Below, in pieces: positions 1 to 9,000 of a stretch of DNA of 19,471 nt. Numbering within the stretch: position 1 is the first letter of the stretch; the number at the start of each line of letters is the position of its first letter. A model generated the notes under the pieces. The model was given only the letters and a program-made list of their open reading frames with translations, had not been told where the DNA came from and did not search any database. This stretch comes from an uncultured Ruminococcus sp. (GTDB lineage: Bacteria > Bacillota > Clostridia > Oscillospirales > Ruminococcaceae), in contig UQQA01000033.1 in assembly GCA_900543105.1 (NCBI GenBank), positions 1 to 19,471 of the forward strand. The letters run 5' to 3'. Both the position numbers and the translations under genes were made by a program.

Positions 1-610
1 CAGGTGTCCAGAGGGCGGAAGCCCTTGGTCGCTTCCGCAGAAGCGAAATCCCCTAAACTGACAATCAAGGCATTGCCGCAATAGAAAAATCACTAACGGC
101 GAAAAAGGCGCAATTCACACGAATAATGGTAAAATGGACTATGATAAACACAGTTTCGTAAAACCAATAAAGTGAATTGCGCCATATTTTTTTCTTCAAA
201 CAACCTATCCTCGGCGTGAAATGCGCAGAGCGAAAGCGATAAGCGTTTCACGCCGACATCGTTTGAACGGCGGTGGAATATGAATGGGAGGTCTGATTTT
301 TGCGGTTTCACGTTCGTATTTCATCGCTGTTCATACTGCGTTTTATCATTCATACAGCGTTGAAGCTTCAAATCCACTCACTTCGTTCGTGTATTTACGC
401 TTCAAGGACAGTTTGTTTTAGAAAAACAGAATTGGCGCAATTCACTTTTTCGGGTTTACGGAACTGGTTTCTCATATCCGTTTTACCTTTTTGATGTGAA
501 TTGCGCCTTTTAGCTGGTAGATATTTTTCTATTGCAGCAAAGCGTTTAGCTAAAGTTTAGGGATTTTCGCTCTTCTGCTAAAGGTCAAATTGACCTGCGA
601 CCAAGGGCTC
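1..610. repeat. Large imperfect inverted repeat, MITE-like, no gene
   Basis: This stretch folds back on itself around a centre near base 308. Matching arms seen directly: the 12-mer GGCGCAATTCAC at 107-118 pairs with 496-507, GTGAATTGCGCC at 172-183 pairs with 434-445, a 13-mer at 78-90 (GCAATAGAAAAAT) pairs with 523-535, and GCCCTTGGTCGC at 21-32 pairs with 597-608. The 12-mer therefore occurs four times in alternating orientation, so each half also forms a smaller hairpin. Short open frames inside it have no ribosome site and look like by-products of the repeat. It could be a non-autonomous mobile element or a structured intergenic repeat; no target-site duplication could be fixed because the left edge is at or beyond the window edge. 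Confidence 0.75.
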
Positions 611-729
611 TGTCCCATTGACCCCTGCAAGCCTTTGAAAAGGCTTGACCTAAACTTTAGTTGGCTTCGCAGTTCTCATACAAATGTCAGCTCTGCAATA
701 ATTCCGCATTCCGAATTCCTAATTCCGAA
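611..729. other. Intergenic, short hairpin and simple repeat
   Basis: Downstream of the minus-strand synthetase gene. A perfect hairpin (AAGCCTTTGAAAAGGCTT, about 629-647) and a run of degenerate ATTCCGAATT-type units at about 700-735 are visible. The hairpin is on the 3' side of metG but has no good T tract, so it is not a confident terminator. Confidence 0.4.
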
Positions 730-2754
730 TTATTTCTCAAACTGGCTTTCGTGACGTGTAAAGAAGTCCGTTCTCGGTTCAAGGAACTTAAGCTTATGCT
801 CGCTCTCATTCGGGAGAAGTGTTTCAAACGTATCAAAGATATTATCCCAGTTCCATACTGTTTCATCGATTTGGAGGTAATCTCTCACGCCCTCTGTACC
901 GCTCGGAGCGATAGGGTGGAGGAGTATCATTGCTGTTTTAATGGTATGGAAAACGTCGATGAGCCACTGCTTACGCTTTTCGTTATCGTCGCTCTTATCG
1001 GTCTCGTTCTTGTACTTTGCCATATACTTGCTTGCTTTTCTGATATAGGAGTCGAGGACGTAGGTTACCTGATGAAACTCGAACTTATACATAAAGCGCT
1101 CGTATTCGAGGACAGCCTTTTCGCTTTCTGCGAGGATCTCGTCCGAAACCTTTCCGACAGGCATATTGCCGTCAAAATACTTCTGTGTTTCATAGAAGCA
1201 GGTTCTGATTATTCTGTTGAAAACGTTCGAGAGGAGGAAGCCTTCCTTTGTTACAGGGTCGCTGTCGTCGGGATTGGCGTTAGGATTGAGCGGCTTCGGC
1301 TGGAAGCTTACCGATCGCATACCAAGTCCGAGTGAAAGGAAGTGCATACGGAGCTGCTCGGCTGTATAATAATTGAGGAGGTCTTTAGCCATAGGTGGCT
1401 TTACAGAGCCGCTGCTCGAAGCTTTCTTATCGAGGAAGAGGATATGGTGGTTCGCAACGAGGGTCGAGTTCTGAAGCTCGCCGTCGGGAGTTTCGGCAGT
1501 GATCTTGCCGCTCTGGAGTGCGCAGAACATTGCTGTCTGTGCAACGCCGTAGAAATAGATATTGTCCTGACCGATGAACTGGTAGATGCCTGCGTCCTTG
1601 GAGCACCAGTAGTCTTTCCACTTATCCTTATCTGCGCCGATAGATTCGAGGTAGGCAACTGTGAACGAGATAGGAGCCCAGAGCGACTCAGGCCAGACCC
1701 AAATTGTATGTGGGTCTTCGCCCTCGAGCACGGGAGCGGGAACGCCCCATTCGATATTGCCCGTAAGTCTGAACGGAACGAGGGTCTTACCCGTTCTGAA
1801 ACGGACACCCTTTTCGGTAAGTATTTCACACGCCTTGTCACGGTCGGTGAGTTCGCTGAACTTGATAGTGAATGAAGTCTTTTTCGGCTCTTCGATAAGC
1901 TCATGTTCAGCCATTTGATCCTTGACGGAGAGGTAGGTGTCCATATAGTCGTTCATAACGTAGATAACGGGAGGTTCGAGAAACTCGCCGATAGTTTTCT
2001 TTACGACCTGACGAACATTGTCCTTTGCATCGAGCATTTTCATATAATCTTTGAGGAGAGAATAATACTCGGTGAGCTTGAAATACCAGTTTGTAACGTC
2101 ACGGAACACGGGACAAAGTCCTGTAAGCGTTGAGCGTGGGTCGATGAGGTTCACGGGCATATACTGATGACCGAGGTCGCACTCGTCAGCGTAGCCCTTT
2201 TCGGACTGGCAGCCCTGAACGGGGCATTTGCCGATGACCTGTCTGCCGTTAAGGAACGTGCCGACCTTTTCATCGTAGAACTGCGGAGTTGTGATCTTTT
2301 TAAGGCAGCCGTTCTCATAAAGTCTGCGGATAAGCTTATCGGAAACCATATTGTGTATCTCGGCTGTTCTGCCAAGACCCGATGCGCCGAAAAGGTTCGT
2401 GCTTATCTCATAAGCTTCAAGGGTAGCTTTCTGATCTTCGTGATTAGCCTGAACGAAGTCACGGATAGTTCCCTTGTAGCCTTTTTCTTCGACAAGCTTT
2501 CGGTAGCTTTCTGCGATAGGCGAGCCGTAGCAGTCTGTGCCGCTGACGAAGATAACGTTGTCCTTGCCTATTCTGTCACGAAGAAATCTTGCGTAAACAT
2601 CGGCGAAAACGAAAACTCCTCCGACGTGTCCGAAGTGGAGCTGCTTGTTGCCGTAAGGCATACCGCCTGTAATAACTGCTCTTTTGGGGAACTCGGGACG
2701 GTTATCTCTTGAAATTTTCTTCTTGTTATATTCGGGATTAGCGTTGTTTCCCAT
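730..2754 (-). CDS. metG: Divergent methionyl-tRNA synthetase (class I)
   Basis: Charges tRNA with methionine in the cytoplasm, if the assignment holds. The 674-residue protein starts at the ATG of MGNNANPEYN, preceded by GGAGG at 7 bases; a longer frame upstream lacks such a site. The class I signature HFGH is at residues 40-43, followed by GTDCYGSP near 72-79. A zinc-knuckle-like insert has C177-x4-C182 and C192 with H196 instead of the usual two CxxC pairs. The WGVPAP and IGQDNIYFYG blocks (336-341, 395-403) are those of MetRS. The second signature is KASSS (444-448) where KMSKS is usual, so the fourth-position lysine is serine. About 65 extra residues (roughly 262-328) precede the WGVP block. 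It may be a second, specialised MetRS-like enzyme rather than the housekeeping copy. Confidence 0.82.
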   Translation of the reverse strand: MGNNANPEYNKKKISRDNRPEFPKRAVITGGMPYGNKQLHFGHVGGVFVFADVYARFLRDRIGKDNVIFVSGTDCYGSPIAESYRKLVEEKGYKGTIRDFVQANHEDQKATLEAYEISTNLFGASGLGRTAEIHNMVSDKLIRRLYENGCLKKITTPQFYDEKVGTFLNGRQVIGKCPVQGCQSEKGYADECDLGHQYMPVNLIDPRSTLTGLCPVFRDVTNWYFKLTEYYSLLKDYMKMLDAKDNVRQVVKKTIGEFLEPPVIYVMNDYMDTYLSVKDQMAEHELIEEPKKTSFTIKFSELTDRDKACEILTEKGVRFRTGKTLVPFRLTGNIEWGVPAPVLEGEDPHTIWVWPESLWAPISFTVAYLESIGADKDKWKDYWCSKDAGIYQFIGQDNIYFYGVAQTAMFCALQSGKITAETPDGELQNSTLVANHHILFLDKKASSSGSVKPPMAKDLLNYYTAEQLRMHFLSLGLGMRSVSFQPKPLNPNANPDDSDPVTKEGFLLSNVFNRIIRTCFYETQKYFDGNMPVGKVSDEILAESEKAVLEYERFMYKFEFHQVTYVLDSYIRKASKYMAKYKNETDKSDDNEKRKQWLIDVFHTIKTAMILLHPIAPSGTEGVRDYLQIDETVWNWDNIFDTFETLLPNESEHKLKFLEPRTDFFTRHESQFEK

Positions 2755-2776
2755 AACAAAACCTCCATAAATTAAA

Positions 2777-2814
2777 CAAAGCGCTGCGCACATAGTATTA
2801 TGCACTGCGCTTTG
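2777..2814 (-). promoter_or_regulatory. Leader hairpin before metG
   Basis: CAAAGCGC (2777-2784) pairs with GCGCTTTG (2807-2814), and the stem extends inward through a TGCGCA/TGCA match. It lies 13 bases upstream of the metG ribosome site on the minus strand and is followed by TTTGTTTAATTT. It could be an attenuator/terminator or simply the terminator of the upstream gene. A weak promoter (TTGTCA with CATAAT) overlaps it; I could not settle the start site. Confidence 0.4.
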
Positions 2815-2827
2815 TCGTCATTGACAA

Positions 2828-2843
2828 GCGGGGATCGCCCCGC
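2828..2843 (-). terminator. Possible terminator of the 2914-3888 gene
   Basis: Perfect GC-rich hairpin GCGGGG-ATCG-CCCCGC located 70 bases past the stop of the minus-strand gene. The following sequence is TTGTCAATG, a poor T tract, so termination here is uncertain. Confidence 0.35.
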
Positions 2844-2913
2844 GGCGAATTCGTGGGTAATATATACAAATCTGAAAATAAATTGCCCGGTAACGAAAGT
2901 GTAATATAAACGA

Positions 2914-3888
2914 TCAGCTGAGAACGAGGGCAGCCATATCACCGTTGTTGGCTTCGCCTGCGTTCTTGATAGCGAGGACCATCTTCCAGATGAGGTCATC
3001 GCCGCTCTGACGGAGCGCATCATCGAACGATGAAACAGCCTTTACGAAGTCCTCTTCGCCCTTGCCGTCCATATAGCAGGTGAGGAGAACTTTATAAGCG
3101 TTGTAGAGTGCGCAGAAGAACACATAATTGTCCCAGATGCTGAGCTTGTCCGAGCAGGCATAAGGGATACAATATGTCCATACATAGTTGACAAGGATAT
3201 TTTCCATCCAGTCGGAGTGATTTGCGAGGAAATCATCTCTGTACTTTTCGCGCATCTTCACATACTTGTTCATATCGACAAGGTTGAGTGTTTCAGGACC
3301 CGAAACGCCGAGATTCTTATAAACTTCAGCCATAACTTCCTTGAATGCGGGTGTTGTCTTTTTAACAGCTTTGAGGAGAGAGATGCCGTCTGCAAGTGAG
3401 AATGCAGGCACGAAAGAAAGTCCCTCAAAGAATTTGAGCGTCTTTTCATAATCTCTGTCCATTACAAAACGCTCGATAAAACGTGGGATAAGGTTCGGCT
3501 GACCCTGATCGATCATACCCTGAACGGTCTTGACAGCATAGTTGAGCAGGAGCATACGGCTTTCGAGCGGTATCTCTTTATTCTGGAGCACGCCCATAAA
3601 GAGTGAGCGGAGCTGCCAGTAATACTGCGCTGTGGGGTTAGCTTCGACAGCAGCCTTGGAGCTTTCGATGAAAGGAAGCTCTTTTTCGCCGGTGAGCTGT
3701 ACCATTTTAAAGGAAAGCGTGGATTCTTTCATCATTCTGCGGACAACATCGGGGTTGCTGAGATAAAGCACATACTCGACTGCTGCCGGTGAAACGATGA
3801 TGTCGGAAAAGCTTTTGTATTTTTCCTCAGGGCCTGTTACATCGACAAGCTCTTTGAAATAAGACGGTGTAAAAACGGGAAATGCCAT
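2914..3888 (-). CDS. Conserved-looking protein of unknown function
   Basis: I do not recognise this 324-residue protein. The start at MAFPVFTPSYF is chosen because GGAG lies 8 bases upstream (GGAGAATTATAATG), while the longer frame begins in an arginine-rich stretch with no ribosome site. There is no signal peptide and no clear membrane helix. The composition is that of a soluble, mostly alpha-helical protein with many aromatic residues near the C terminus (YVWTYCIPYACSDKLSIWD, about residues 233-251). It has its own near-consensus promoter at 3962-3990 and lies between thiI and metG on the same strand. No catalytic motif could be identified. Confidence 0.75.
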   Translation of the reverse strand: MAFPVFTPSYFKELVDVTGPEEKYKSFSDIIVSPAAVEYVLYLSNPDVVRRMMKESTLSFKMVQLTGEKELPFIESSKAAVEANPTAQYYWQLRSLFMGVLQNKEIPLESRMLLLNYAVKTVQGMIDQGQPNLIPRFIERFVMDRDYEKTLKFFEGLSFVPAFSLADGISLLKAVKKTTPAFKEVMAEVYKNLGVSGPETLNLVDMNKYVKMREKYRDDFLANHSDWMENILVNYVWTYCIPYACSDKLSIWDNYVFFCALYNAYKVLLTCYMDGKGEEDFVKAVSSFDDALRQSGDDLIWKMVLAIKNAGEANNGDMAALVLS

Positions 3889-3961
3889 TATAATTCTCCG
3901 ATCCCGACGGCAGAAACAATATCTGCGCCGCCGTAAATTTATTTTCAACAATACAATTCAA

Positions 3962-3990
3962 ATTATAACATATTATTCTCTGAATTGCAA
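3962..3990 (-). promoter_or_regulatory. Sigma-A promoter of the 2914-3888 gene
   Basis: Read on the minus strand: TTGCAA (3985-3990), a 17-base spacer, TATAAT (3962-3967). It gives a leader of about 65 bases with a GC-rich stem (ACGGC...GCCGT) before the ribosome site. Confidence 0.75.
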
Positions 3991-4025
3991 GAAATATTTT
4001 CAAAAATGCTTTGCAGCGGTATAAA

Positions 4026-5210
4026 TTATTTGTTTTCTCCGCCGCGGAAAACCTTGAGTTCGGTGTTTTCGACTGCCCATTGGATGAGCGGCTCAAAATC
4101 GAAGCTGTTCTGTGCGGCTTCAACATCGGCGAGGATAGGTCTTGTTTTGGGGTGCTTCGGAGTGAATACCGTGCAGCAGTCCTCGTAAGGCTCGATAGAT
4201 GTTTCAAAGGTGTCTATCTTTCGCGCGATCTCGATGATCTCGGTCTTGTCCATACCGATAACGGGACGGAAAACGGGCATACGGCAGGCTGCGTCCGTGC
4301 AGACGATAGCGCCGATAGTCTGGCTTGCTACCTGACCTACGCTTTCGCCGGTAACGAGCGCCTGTATCTGCTTTTCTTCGCATATACGCTGTGCGATTTC
4401 CATCATAAGGCGGCGCATGATGATAGTGAAAAGCTCTTCGGGGCAGTTGTCGCGGAGCTTTTCCTGAATTTCTGTGAAAGGAACGCAGTAGAAAGCTATG
4501 TCGCCGCACCAAGGCGTGAGCTTCTGACAAAGTCGCTCAACTTTGAGCCTTGCTCTGTCGGAGGTGTACGGAGGGGAAACATAGTGGATAGCGGAAAGCT
4601 TTATTCCGCGCTTTGCCATCATATAAGCCGCAACGGGGCTGTCGATGCCGCCCGAAAGGAGTACCATTGCCTGACCGGAAGTGCCTACGGGGATTCCGCC
4701 TGCGCCCTTTTTGTTGCCCGAATGGATATAAGCCTCGGTCTGACGTACTTCAACGGTGATGATAACATCGGGGTTGTTCACGTCAACAACAAGGTGTGGG
4801 AAAGCGTCAAGGATCCTTCCGCCAAGCTCTGCGCATATCTCGGGCGAGCGCATAGGGAAGTTCTTGTCGGCTCTCTTTGCGTTGACCTTAAAGGAGCGCG
4901 CGGTTTCAAGCACCTCGCGGTTGTATTCGACAGCCGACTTTGCGATCACTTCAAAGTCCTTTTCCGCAACGAGCGCACGGCAGTAAGCGGCGATGCCGAA
5001 GACCTTTGATACAACGTCCTCAACTTCGTCAAAGTCAACGTCCTCGCTTAAGGGTCGGATAACGACAGTGGACTGTGAGCGGTCGTACTCGAACTTGCCG
5101 AGGCGTGATAGTCTGCGGCGGATATTTCTCACCATAGCGTCCTCAAAGCTGCGTTTGTTAAGACCTTTTATGGCGATTTCTCCCTCTTTTACAAGGATAA
5201 TTTCACTCAT
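4026..5210 (-). CDS. thiI: tRNA 4-thiouridine sulfurtransferase ThiI
   Basis: Adenylates U8 of tRNA and transfers sulfur to make 4-thiouridine; in many bacteria it also feeds thiazole synthesis for thiamine. The 394-residue protein begins at MSEIILVKEGEIAIKG, with GGAGG upstream; the longer frame has no ribosome site. Order: N-terminal ferredoxin-like region (1-60), THUMP (about 60-165, ending near HSGNKKGAGG), PP-loop ATPase with SGGIDS at 186-191, and the TGESVGQVASQT block (287-298). The cysteine pair in EDCCTVF (345-346) includes the position of the catalytic cysteine of the ATPase domain. There is no C-terminal rhodanese domain, as in B. subtilis-type ThiI, so sulfur probably comes directly from a cysteine desulfurase, which is not adjacent here. 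Confidence 0.95.
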   Translation of the reverse strand: MSEIILVKEGEIAIKGLNKRSFEDAMVRNIRRRLSRLGKFEYDRSQSTVVIRPLSEDVDFDEVEDVVSKVFGIAAYCRALVAEKDFEVIAKSAVEYNREVLETARSFKVNAKRADKNFPMRSPEICAELGGRILDAFPHLVVDVNNPDVIITVEVRQTEAYIHSGNKKGAGGIPVGTSGQAMVLLSGGIDSPVAAYMMAKRGIKLSAIHYVSPPYTSDRARLKVERLCQKLTPWCGDIAFYCVPFTEIQEKLRDNCPEELFTIIMRRLMMEIAQRICEEKQIQALVTGESVGQVASQTIGAIVCTDAACRMPVFRPVIGMDKTEIIEIARKIDTFETSIEPYEDCCTVFTPKHPKTRPILADVEAAQNSFDFEPLIQWAVENTELKVFRGGENK

Positions 5211-5253
5211 TTTATATTCCTCCGAAAAATCTGATAAATTCACAATTATTAAA

Positions 5254-5282
5254 AGTATATCACAAAACGATGCGTATTTCAA
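5254..5282 (-). promoter_or_regulatory. Sigma-A promoter of thiI
   Basis: On the minus strand: TTGAAA (5277-5282), 17-base spacer, TATACT (5254-5259). It is back to back with the promoter of the 5417 operon; about 60 bases separate the two -35 boxes. Confidence 0.7.
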
Positions 5283-5340
5283 TAGCGGCGGCGTTAAAAC
5301 GCACTTTTTACAATAAAATTAAAGAAAATAACAAATTTTG

Positions 5341-5369
5341 TTGAAAAAGCCGCCTTTAAATGATATAAT
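5341..5369 (+). promoter_or_regulatory. Sigma-A promoter of the S-component/kinase operon
   Basis: TTGAAA (5341-5346), 17-base spacer, TATAAT (5364-5369). The predicted start is about 40 bases before the first gene. Confidence 0.8.
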
Positions 5370-5416
5370 ATTATGGAAAATTGCGATAAAAAAGGTCAAA
5401 AAAGGGGAACTGTCTA

Positions 5417-6001
5417 ATGAAAAATAAAAATTATGCCGGTATTGCCGTGACGGCTGTACTGTGTATCCTGCTCAATATCGGCGGACGCTTTTTTACGCTT
5501 GTCTGTCCCGTTCCGTTCTGGCTCGACACTATGGGAACGATGATATCGGCGTGTCTGTGCGGTCCGATAGTCGGCGGCGCGGTCGGGTTTCTGTCAAATC
5601 TTATATCGATGATATGCTTCGGAGGCACTTCGATATTTTTTTCGCTGATAAACATTATCATCGGTCTTGCGGTCGGATTCATCACGAAAAATGGACTTTG
5701 CGGAACGCTGTTCAGTGCGCTCTGCACGGGAATACTTATGGGTATCATAACCGTTGCCTGCGCAGTTCCCGTCAACTGCATACTTTATGACGGCAGGATG
5801 AACAATATTTGGGGAAGTGCGCTTTTCGATATGCTTTCGCAGTACCGTATCGGGACGGTCGTAAAGGCTGTGCTTTCGCAGATGTTCATCGACATACCGG
5901 ACAAGGTGCTTTCAATGACAGTGACTTATCTGACGGTCGGCGCAGTTCGGAAGAAGCTTTCCGCCAAAAAGGAGAACGGGGTGCAGAATGAAAAAGCTTA
6001 A
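5417..6001 (+). CDS. ECF S-component-like membrane protein paired with a sensor kinase
   Basis: A 194-residue polytopic membrane protein with about five or six hydrophobic helices and a lysine-rich C-terminal tail. Near residues 32-60 it has the pattern FWLDTMGTMISA...GPIVGGAVGFLSNLIS, which I associate with ECF-type S components and related sensory membrane domains. In ECF transporters the S component binds a vitamin or metabolite and docks on a shared ATPase module. No ATPase or T-component gene is nearby. Instead the stop overlaps the start of the kinase gene by 14 bases, so the two are co-translated and a role as ligand-binding partner of the kinase is likely (inference). AAGGGGAA precedes the ATG at about 8 bases. 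Substrate unknown. Confidence 0.75.
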   Translation: MKNKNYAGIAVTAVLCILLNIGGRFFTLVCPVPFWLDTMGTMISACLCGPIVGGAVGFLSNLISMICFGGTSIFFSLINIIIGLAVGFITKNGLCGTLFSALCTGILMGIITVACAVPVNCILYDGRMNNIWGSALFDMLSQYRIGTVVKAVLSQMFIDIPDKVLSMTVTYLTVGAVRKKLSAKKENGVQNEKA

Positions 6002-9000
6002 AAATATAACGTGCCGCTTTGCTTCGATAATGCTGACGATATGCATTTTTGCGGCTTTCGGCGGGATTTCGGTGCAGGCAAAGGCTGATGCTGACCCTTT
6101 TTACGGCTTTGACATCAAGCTGTATAACAGCGAAACGGATCTCGGGACGAGCAGCGTGAACGCGATAGTTCAGTCGTCCGACGGCTATATATGGCTCGGA
6201 ACTTATATGGGACTTTACCGCTATGACGGAACGAGATTCTCGCTTTTCGGTGCGGAAAACGGCATCGTAAGCGTCCGTGCGCTTTATATTGACAAGCGCG
6301 GAAATATGTGGATAGGCACGAACGAAAGCTCCGTTTACTGCTACACGGCGCAGCACGAATTCGTTTCATACGGCAATGAAAAGGGACTTTCGGAAAAATC
6401 GATACGCTGTTTCACCGAGGACGCAAATGGCAACATCTTTGTCGGAACGGCAGGACTTTCCTATTTCATCTCGCCCGAAGACGGAGTTTCGGTCGTGCAG
6501 TTCGACAGTGATATCACATACATAACCTCCGCGGCGGCTTCGGAGGACGGAACGATAATGGCTGTAACGAACAGCGGCATTCTTGCGGCATACAAAGACG
6601 GCAAATGCCTGCGCAGCGAAACAGCCATTGACGGAAGTGCTTTCGACAGCATAAACTATGTGGGTGACGGCGTTTTCCTCGCAGGTACGGAAAGATTCCG
6701 CGTTTATGAATGCAGCGTTGACGAAAACAGGATACAGCAGAAAATATTTGCGAACGTTTCTCCCTGCACGGCAGTGACGAACATAAAGCCTGCGGAAAAC
6801 GGCGGATATTGGGTCTGTGCCGACAACGGCATCGCTAAGATAGATGCATTCGGCAAGGTCAGACAGATGACGCTCGATTATTTCAACAGCAACATCATTG
6901 ACGCTATAACCGACTATCAGGGCAACACATGGTTCATATCGACCCGTCAGGGCGTGATAAAAGCAACGGTCAATCCGTTCCGAAATCTCAGCAGCCGATA
7001 CGGACTTGGCGAGCAGGTCGCAAACGCCGTATGTGCAAGCGGAGATATACTTTACATCGGCTATGACAGCGGACTTCAGATGATCGACAGCAGCGGCAAA
7101 AACGTTGATGCGGCGATAGTCAGGGAGCTTGACGGCAGCAGGATAAGAAACATTATGGAGGATTCCAAGGGCAATGTCTGGATATCCACCTACGGTCAGG
7201 ATGGACTTGTAAAATACAATCACAGGGAACAGACCGCAAAGCTTTTCAACGAATATTCCGCAGGGACTAACGGTTCAAAGTTCCGCTTTACAATGGAGCT
7301 TTCGGACGGGACTGTTTTCGCCGCAAGCTCAACGGGCATATCCTATATAAACGATGACAAAGTAACGCATACTCTTTCCGCCGACTACGGACTGGACAAT
7401 CCGCATATACTCTGCGCCATAGAGGAAGAAAACGGACGCGTTCTTGCTGGGAGCGACGGTGACGGCATTTATGTTCTGGACGGGGGAAGAATTTATTATC
7501 ACATCGGCAGCGAGAGCATTTCACCCGTTATTCTTCGCATCGTCCCATACAAGGATATTTACTTCGTTGTGACGGGAACGGGTCTTTACACAATGGATAA
7601 GGACTACGAAACACACAGGATAACGACCTTCCGCTACACGAACAATTTCGATATTTACATAGATGAAGAACGCGATACCGCGTGGATACTCGGCAGTTCG
7701 GGACTTTTCTCGGTCAGCGCATCGGAGCTTGAAAGGGATATCTGCTCGGAGTATAAGCTTTACAACCGAAAAAACGGCTTCGGTGCTTCAATAACGGCGA
7801 ACTCTTGGAATCTCTGCACTGAGAACGGTCTGCTCGTTTTTTGCAGCAGCAGCGGCGTTTACACGGTTTCGCTCCGTGAACTTTACAGCAGCACGACCGA
7901 CTTCAACATCGCTGTAAATCAGGTTCGGATAAACGACAGGGAAGTCGTTTATCCTGTCAGCGAGGACGGTTATACGGGCAAGTTCGTGATACCGCCCTAC
8001 GCGAAGAGGCTTGATTTTGAGCCGTCCGTGCTGAATTACACACTCAGCGACCCTGCCGTTCACATCGAGCTTGAAGGCTTTGAGGCGAGCAGTGTTGACG
8101 TTGAGCAGAGCGAACTTTCCGACATAAGCTTCACCAACCTTAAACACGGCACATACAAGCTTCATTTTCAGATACTCGGCTCGGACGGCGCAGTGGTCAA
8201 GGAGGCTGTTTACCTCGTTGAAAAGGAAGCGGAATTCTACGAAACCACGATATTTGAAGCGTATCTGCTTCTCATCGCGGCGGCATGCATCGCATTCATA
8301 ACGTGGATAATCACAAAGCTCGGCAGCCTTTCGGTCATTCGCCGACAGTATGAAGAGATAAGTGCCGCAAAGGAAGAAGCTGACCGTGCGAACAATGCGA
8401 AGAGCCAGTTCCTTGCGAATGTTTCGCACGAGATAAGAACGCCTATCAATACCATTCTCGGAATGAACGAGATGATCCACCGTGAAGCCGACAGCGAAAG
8501 TATCCTACGATACTCGGAGGATATAAAAAATTCGGGAAAAACGCTCCTTTCCATTGTCAATGATATCCTCGATATCTCAAAGATAGAATCGGGCAAGATA
8601 CGCATTGTCTGCGCCGAATATGACATAAGCAATATGCTTGTCGATACGATACACGCGGCTGACGTGAAATGCCGTGAAAAGGGACTTCGCTTCCGCTATG
8701 ATATCTCGCCGGAAATACCGAGGTATCTTTTCGGTGACGAACTCAGGCTCAAACAGGTCATAACGAACATCGTCACAAATGCGGTAAAATACACCGAACA
8801 CGGTCACGTCAGCTTCAAGGTATATCACGAAGATATATCGGACAGTGAGATAAACATTGTTGTTTCGGTAGAAGACACGGGCATAGGCATAAAGGACGAG
8901 GACAAGGACAAAATTTTCAACACGTTCGAGCGCCTTGACGAAAAGCGCAACAAGACGGTCGAGGGAACGGGTCTTGGACTTTCGATATGCAAAAGCCTGC

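Noticed and set aside
93..494. Two small open frames (minus 93-311, plus 300-494)
   Set aside because: They read through the arms of the large palindrome, lack ribosome sites and contain mirrored peptide pieces caused by the repeat.
661..2712. Long plus-strand open frames across metG (661-1335, 1342-1875, 2167-2712)
   Set aside because: They are opposite-strand shadows of the synthetase gene, with no family similarity or start signals.
2755..2913. T-box or SAM riboswitch before metG
   Set aside because: No T-box sequence or SAM-riboswitch core could be found in the ~160 bases; only simple hairpins are present.
4011..5009. 332-codon plus-strand open frame over thiI
   Set aside because: Antisense to a gene with unmistakable THUMP and PP-loop motifs.
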